From Bacteroidota bacterium (lineage in GTDB: Bacteria; Bacteroidota; Bacteroidia; Chitinophagales; LD1), in contig PLSN01000121.1 of assembly GCA_003165135.1 (NCBI GenBank), positions 1 through 8,047 of the forward strand: a stretch of 8,047 bases of DNA. Direction: 5' to 3'. The notes beneath the pieces were generated by a model. That model did no database searches. It worked only from the letters and a program-made list of their open reading frames with translations, and had not been told where the DNA came from. Shown one piece after another: positions 4,885-8,047 of this stretch (position 1 is the stretch's first letter; each line of letters begins with the position of its first letter). The position numbers were made by a program, and so were the translations under genes.

Positions 4885-5984
4885 AGTTTGAGGTTTGATA
4901 TGGTAAAATAAAAGGTGCAGCCCTCTCCGGGTGTGGACTCGAGCCATATCTTGCCGGCATGCAGCTCTGCTATTTTTTTGCAATACGCCAGCCCTATGCC
5001 ATAGCCCTCATAAGAGTCCTGAGCATGCAACCGCTGAAAAATGTGGAATATCTTGTCAAAGTACCTCGGCTCGATACCGATACCATTATCCCTGACTGAG
5101 AATAGCCAATGCCCATCTAGCTTCACGCATGATATGCTGATCTCAGGCCTCAGGTCCGGTTTTTTAAATTTGATCGCATTGGAGATCAGGTTTTGAAACA
5201 GCTGGCGCAATTCGGCCTCATATACATTGAGCGTGGGCAGCTCTCCGATATAGATCACAGCACCGGTAGAGCTGATCAGACCGGCCAGGTCTGAGAGCAC
5301 ATCGTTTACTATCTTTCTGCAGTCGGCAGAGACGAGTACCCTTCCTGTCCCTATTCTGGAGAAATCAAGCAAGCCCCTGACCAGCGCTTTCATACGCCTC
5401 GACGAGAGGTCTATAGCATTCAGATATTCATCTGCGATAGGATCCAGATCAGGCAAGTCCATCTTGAGTATCTGGATATAGTTTGTGATCGTGCGGAGTG
5501 GCTCCTGCAGGTCATGTGAAGCTATGTAAGTAAACTCCTCAAGGTCCTTGTTCTTTATGGCCAGTTCTATGAGTTGTTTTTTGATGATCGCTTCCTGGTT
5601 TTTCCTCTCTGTGATGTCAATGACAGATACCAGTACTATAGGGCCTTCCATAGTATTGATAGGATTCAATCCGATCTCCACTTGTATCTCCGTGCCGTCT
5701 TTGCGCAGTGCATACAGGTCTCTGCCGCCTCCCATCGGCCGGGCTATAGGAGTATCTATGAATGAATTTCTGTGCCCGGGATGGGATTTTCTGAATCGTA
5801 CCGGCATCAATATCTCAATATGCTGCCCGTCCAGTTCTGCACGATCATAGCCGAAAAGTTTTTCTGTATGCTCATTGATATATCCGATACAGCCCTCTCC
5901 GTCTATCAGAATGATCGCATTAGGGGCATGCTCGACCACTACTTCAAAAATATAGCTCGAGTATTTGACAGACAGGTTCTTCAT
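4881..5984 (-). CDS. Soluble PAS-domain sensor histidine kinase
   Basis: A 367-residue kinase without signal peptide or membrane segment, so a cytoplasmic sensor. Residues ~12-128 are a PAS domain ending in the 'VIDITERK' linker; it includes 'RKSHPGHRNSF', 'RPMGGGRDL' and 'RKDGTEIQVEI', blocks common in a widespread PAS subgroup. A coiled linker (~129-150) leads to the dimerisation domain with phospho-accepting His157 ('SHDLQEPLR'). The ATPase domain has the N box (Asn265, Asn269 in 'NLISNAIKF'), G1 'DNGIGIE' (299-305), F box 'FDKIFHIFQRLH' and G2 'GYGIGLAYCKKI'. All catalytic motifs are intact. The signal is unknown; the His-rich PAS stretch does not by itself show haem binding. It is followed by an ATGA-overlapping response regulator. 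A -7-like TATATTTG at 6060-6067 is the likely promoter for both. Confidence 0.95.
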   Translation of the reverse strand: MKNLSVKYSSYIFEVVVEHAPNAIILIDGEGCIGYINEHTEKLFGYDRAELDGQHIEILMPVRFRKSHPGHRNSFIDTPIARPMGGGRDLYALRKDGTEIQVEIGLNPINTMEGPIVLVSVIDITERKNQEAIIKKQLIELAIKNKDLEEFTYIASHDLQEPLRTITNYIQILKMDLPDLDPIADEYLNAIDLSSRRMKALVRGLLDFSRIGTGRVLVSADCRKIVNDVLSDLAGLISSTGAVIYIGELPTLNVYEAELRQLFQNLISNAIKFKKPDLRPEISISCVKLDGHWLFSVRDNGIGIEPRYFDKIFHIFQRLHAQDSYEGYGIGLAYCKKIAELHAGKIWLESTPGEGCTFYFTISNLKL

Positions 5985-6059
5985 TAATTGCTCTTTGCCT
6001 TATTTAAACTTTTTTTGTACTTATTGTGTTTTTCAGAAATTAAAAATAAAGAATAAAAT

Positions 6060-6067
6060 CAAATATA
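6060..6067 (-). promoter_or_regulatory. Putative -7 element (TATATTTG) for the kinase-regulator operon
   Basis: Minus-strand TATATTTG matches TAnnTTTG and lies 75 bases before the kinase ATG. It sits in a very AT-rich intergenic region, which raises the chance of a fortuitous match, and no -33 TTG was found. Confidence 0.42.
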
Positions 6068-6100
6068 ACTAATTGATATAGTTGTATTTAAAGCCACTCT

Positions 6101-6128
6101 TATTATTAAAAAAAGCTATTTAATAATA
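6101..6128. repeat. AT-only 10-bp inverted repeat downstream of the L,D-transpeptidase gene
   Basis: The arms TATTATTAAA (6101-6110) and TTTAATAATA (6119-6128) are exact complements around an 8-base loop. The repeat lies about 50 bases after the stop of the YcbB-like gene and upstream of the kinase promoter region, a position similar to the AT-only palindrome at 3057-3085. It may mark the end of the transpeptidase transcript, but it lacks a GC-rich stem. Confidence 0.45.
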
Positions 6129-6178
6129 TACCCCGGAGAGGTTTTTGAGCAGGAAACAATTGGTCCGAGATCGGCAGA

Positions 6179-7795
6179 TCACCTGCCGAATATCTCACGG
6201 GAGAGGCGAGCATCATGGCCATAGATGTCATGGCGGAAGTTGATGCGGCCATCCTCATCGACCCATGCAGTGAAGTAGACTATAAACACCGGTATCGATG
6301 GATGTACCGGAAATTTCTTCTCTATATGTGCGTCCATCAGCTCACGGATATGATCGGGAGTCATCGTAGTATCATTCCTGAAAATGTAATCAGCGAGTTT
6401 CTCAGCCTGAGATAATCTGATGCAGCCATGACTGAAGGCGCGACTCTGCTCACTGAAGAGACTTTTAGCAGGCGTGTCATGCAGATAGATGTCAAAGGTG
6501 TTTGGAAAATAGAAAGCCACCAACCCCAGTGCACAGTCCGGGCCCGGCACCTGCCGTATATCAAAGGGCACACCTTTGGTGTACTGGTTCCAGTTGATGT
6601 CTGATGGATCGACCACTGTGCCGCGGCTCAGTACCTCCATGTGTTCGCGGGCGAGATAGCCGGGATCTTTTTGCATCTTGGGCAGCATCTCATGTAGTAT
6701 GATGCCCTGAGGTACATTCCAGTATGGGCTAAAGCCCACCACCGACAGCCTGCCTGAGAAAATATTCGTCGCGCTGGCAGCTTTGCCCACTACTACATCC
6801 ATACTGAGTGAGTCCGCACCATGATCGAATACATGCAGCCTGTACTCCGGTATATTGACGAGGATATAGTGTGCAGGCATCGAGTCGGGCATCCATCTGA
6901 GGCGCTCCATATTGAGCATGAGCTGGCTGATACGTGTACTGATGGGTGTATTGATCTCTGCCACGGTGATGGAGTCTGCCACACCTGTCATCGGTAGCCC
7001 TGTATGTTTCTGATAGCGGGCCACCGCAGCGGTGAGACGGTCATTATAGCTTCCCGTATCTTCACCGATATAGTCACCGGTCATGGTCAGTGCGCTCCGT
7101 AGCTGAGCTACATCATCACCACTATCACCCGGATGTGAAGTGGCTTTGACCATAGGCTGTCGGCCTTTCTTCTCTATCGCGCGATACTCGATGAGCACCT
7201 TCTTGAGTGCTTTGTAATAGGCATTGACCGGTTCATAAATAGCGTATGATGAGGGTGATGTGACCAGTGTATCAATGAGCCGCAGATAGTCTTTCTTGCG
7301 ACGGGGTATGTACCACTCGAGGTCCTTAATATCTGCTGATGTACCTCCGTAGGCCTGCTGGGCATATCTGAAGAAAGTAGCTGTAAGCTTCATATCGAGT
7401 TTCGTACGGCCCTCTGTGATACCTGACAGCATCATGGCGCCGATACTTTCTTCATCCAGACCGGCAGAGAGTGAGCTGTCGCCGAACTCGCTCTCATAGC
7501 TGCTGAGCGTATTAAGAAAATCATGAGCACTGAGTGTGAGCGTATCGCCGTTGAGCCAGGCAGATTCGAAATTTCTTCTTTCATAAAAATCAAAGATGTC
7601 TGCCGCATATGCCTGAAACGATGTATCACGGAGTAGTTCATTCTTGATATAGTCACTGTCGAGCACATAGTCACTATACTGCTGAGAGCTATATATCGTG
7701 GCATTTGGGATGAGCTTCGCCCGTTTTGATTTGCAGCCTGTGCCAGAAGACAATAAGATAAGTGCTGATAAGATAAGTACTAAAGAACGAGGCAT
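6179..7795 (-). CDS. YcbB-like L,D-transpeptidase with lipoprotein-like signal
   Basis: A 538-residue protein starting at the ATG at 7793-7795. Residues 1-20 are a hydrophobic signal ending at Cys21 ('LLSSGTGC'), a loose lipobox; the basic 'CKSKR' after it suggests a periplasm-facing lipoprotein, though this is inference. An N-terminal helical scaffold (~45-215) precedes a peptidoglycan-binding-type domain (~220-284, 'GDDVAQLRSAL', 'AVARYQKHTGLPMTG'). The YkuD catalytic domain (~309-480) carries the YcbB-type capping segment ('HEMLPKMQKDPGYL') and the active site: His439 in 'YLHDTP' and 'SHGCIRL' with catalytic Cys458 and Arg460. Such enzymes form 3-3 cross-links in peptidoglycan. An in-frame TTG at 7867 would extend it upstream but puts non-signal residues before the signal, so ATG 7795 is preferred. 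It follows a second L,D-transpeptidase gene by 80 bp. Confidence 0.92.
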   Translation of the reverse strand: MPRSLVLILSALILLSSGTGCKSKRAKLIPNATIYSSQQYSDYVLDSDYIKNELLRDTSFQAYAADIFDFYERRNFESAWLNGDTLTLSAHDFLNTLSSYESEFGDSSLSAGLDEESIGAMMLSGITEGRTKLDMKLTATFFRYAQQAYGGTSADIKDLEWYIPRRKKDYLRLIDTLVTSPSSYAIYEPVNAYYKALKKVLIEYRAIEKKGRQPMVKATSHPGDSGDDVAQLRSALTMTGDYIGEDTGSYNDRLTAAVARYQKHTGLPMTGVADSITVAEINTPISTRISQLMLNMERLRWMPDSMPAHYILVNIPEYRLHVFDHGADSLSMDVVVGKAASATNIFSGRLSVVGFSPYWNVPQGIILHEMLPKMQKDPGYLAREHMEVLSRGTVVDPSDINWNQYTKGVPFDIRQVPGPDCALGLVAFYFPNTFDIYLHDTPAKSLFSEQSRAFSHGCIRLSQAEKLADYIFRNDTTMTPDHIRELMDAHIEKKFPVHPSIPVFIVYFTAWVDEDGRINFRHDIYGHDARLSREIFGR

Positions 7796-7858
7796 AATGA
7801 AAGATTGATAACGCGCAATATACAATGGTAATACAATTGCTGTACCAAATTGATGTTT

Positions 7859-7876
7859 AATTATCAATTGTCAATT
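7859..7876 (-). repeat. AATTGAC-AATTGAT-AATT heptamer repeat after a stop codon
   Basis: On the minus strand the units AATTGAC (7876-7870), AATTGAT (7869-7863) and partial AATT (7862-7859) follow one another without gaps, beginning at the last base of the stop codon of the upstream L,D-transpeptidase gene. The same heptamer is seen at 464-476 after another stop codon, in the same orientation relative to its gene. Confidence 0.45.
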
Positions 7877-8046
7877 TACTTAGCGTAAATATATAGCAAA
7901 CTGCCATCGGCGAGGATTGGCATGAGGGCTTTGAGAACGTCCTCCGGCAGTGCGGGACAGCCGAAGCTCTTTCCTGTATAGCCGTATTGCTTTACAAAAG
8001 ACTCGCATACGTACCATGCGCCATGTATGATGATCTCCCGGGCACG
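7876..8046 (-). CDS. YkuD_2-type murein L,D-transpeptidase (C-terminal fragment)
   Basis: The last 56 residues of a protein whose start lies beyond the right edge. The fragment has 'IIIHGAWYV' (catalytic-site His at fragment residue 8) and 'GKSFGCPALP' with the probable catalytic Cys at fragment residue 30, then 'GSLLYIYAK' at the C-terminus. The HG...S.GCPAL arrangement identifies the murein L,D-transpeptidase catalytic domain family (YkuD_2), distinct from the SHGC type of its neighbour. Members are exported and act on peptidoglycan, usually with a signal peptide that cannot be seen here. The stop codon is 80 bp before the ATG of the YcbB-like gene on the same strand, so the two may share a transcript. 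The family is secure; the fold upstream of the fragment is unknown. Confidence 0.88.
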   Translation of the reverse strand, partial: RAREIIIHGAWYVCESFVKQYGYTGKSFGCPALPEDVLKALMPILADGSLLYIYAK

Positions 8047-8047
8047 G

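Noticed and set aside
6171..6189. Hairpin TCGGCAG...CTGCCGA over the stop codon of the YcbB-like transpeptidase as its terminator
   Set aside because: The 7-bp stem is short, overlaps the last coding codons and is not followed by T residues on the minus strand.
1..8047. CRISPR arrays, tRNA or rRNA genes, insertion-sequence ends
   Set aside because: No regularly spaced repeats, cloverleaf-like segments, rRNA-like blocks or transposase motifs with terminal inverted repeats were seen on either strand.

Overview
This window looks like ordinary chromosome from a Bacteroidota bacterium, perhaps Chitinophagales or Saprospirales (the order is a guess). Three things point that way. Two proteins end in type A sorting domains of the type IX secretion system (T9SS), each with a YPNP motif. 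One secreted protein combines GNVGIGT repeats with a C-terminal endosialidase-type chaperone domain. Several genes are preceded by TAnnTTTG, the -7 element read by the Bacteroidota primary sigma factor. I see no tRNA, rRNA, CRISPR array, transposase or phage structural cluster.

Layout. Bases 2-424 (+) are the end of a secreted leucine-rich-repeat protein with a T9SS tail. It converges with a small DUF3830/cyclophilin-like protein (487-900, -). After a gene-free stretch holding one clear intrinsic terminator comes a two-gene minus-strand unit: a 429-aa tail-fibre-like protein with an S74 self-cleaving chaperone domain (1724-3013), then 8 bp later a 164-aa T9SS-sorted protein (1221-1715). A 244-bp AT-rich spacer with several inverted repeats separates these from a universal stress protein (3258-3692, -). 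The stress-protein gene diverges from a DedA/VTT-type membrane protein (3880-4473, +), with facing -7 elements in the shared intergenic region. The membrane-protein gene converges, with only 6 bp between stops, on a two-component pair: a PAS histidine kinase (4881-5984, -) and a receiver-only response regulator (4480-4884, -) joined by an ATGA stop/start overlap. The right end carries two different L,D-transpeptidases in tandem on the minus strand: a YcbB-like enzyme with a lipoprotein-like signal (6179-7795) and, cut by the window edge, the C-terminus of a YkuD_2-type enzyme (7876-8046).

How the genes work together. The left half is devoted to surface and secreted proteins, the middle to stress sensing and signalling, and the right end to peptidoglycan cross-linking. 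Only three links are supported by the sequence: the kinase-regulator coupling, the tail-fibre/T9SS pair, and the tandem transpeptidases. I found no clearly new multi-gene system. The points most worth a second look are the tail-fibre/T9SS pair, the divergent promoter region, the tandem transpeptidases, a heptamer repeat found just after two stop codons, and a partial duplication of the 3' end of the stress-protein gene.
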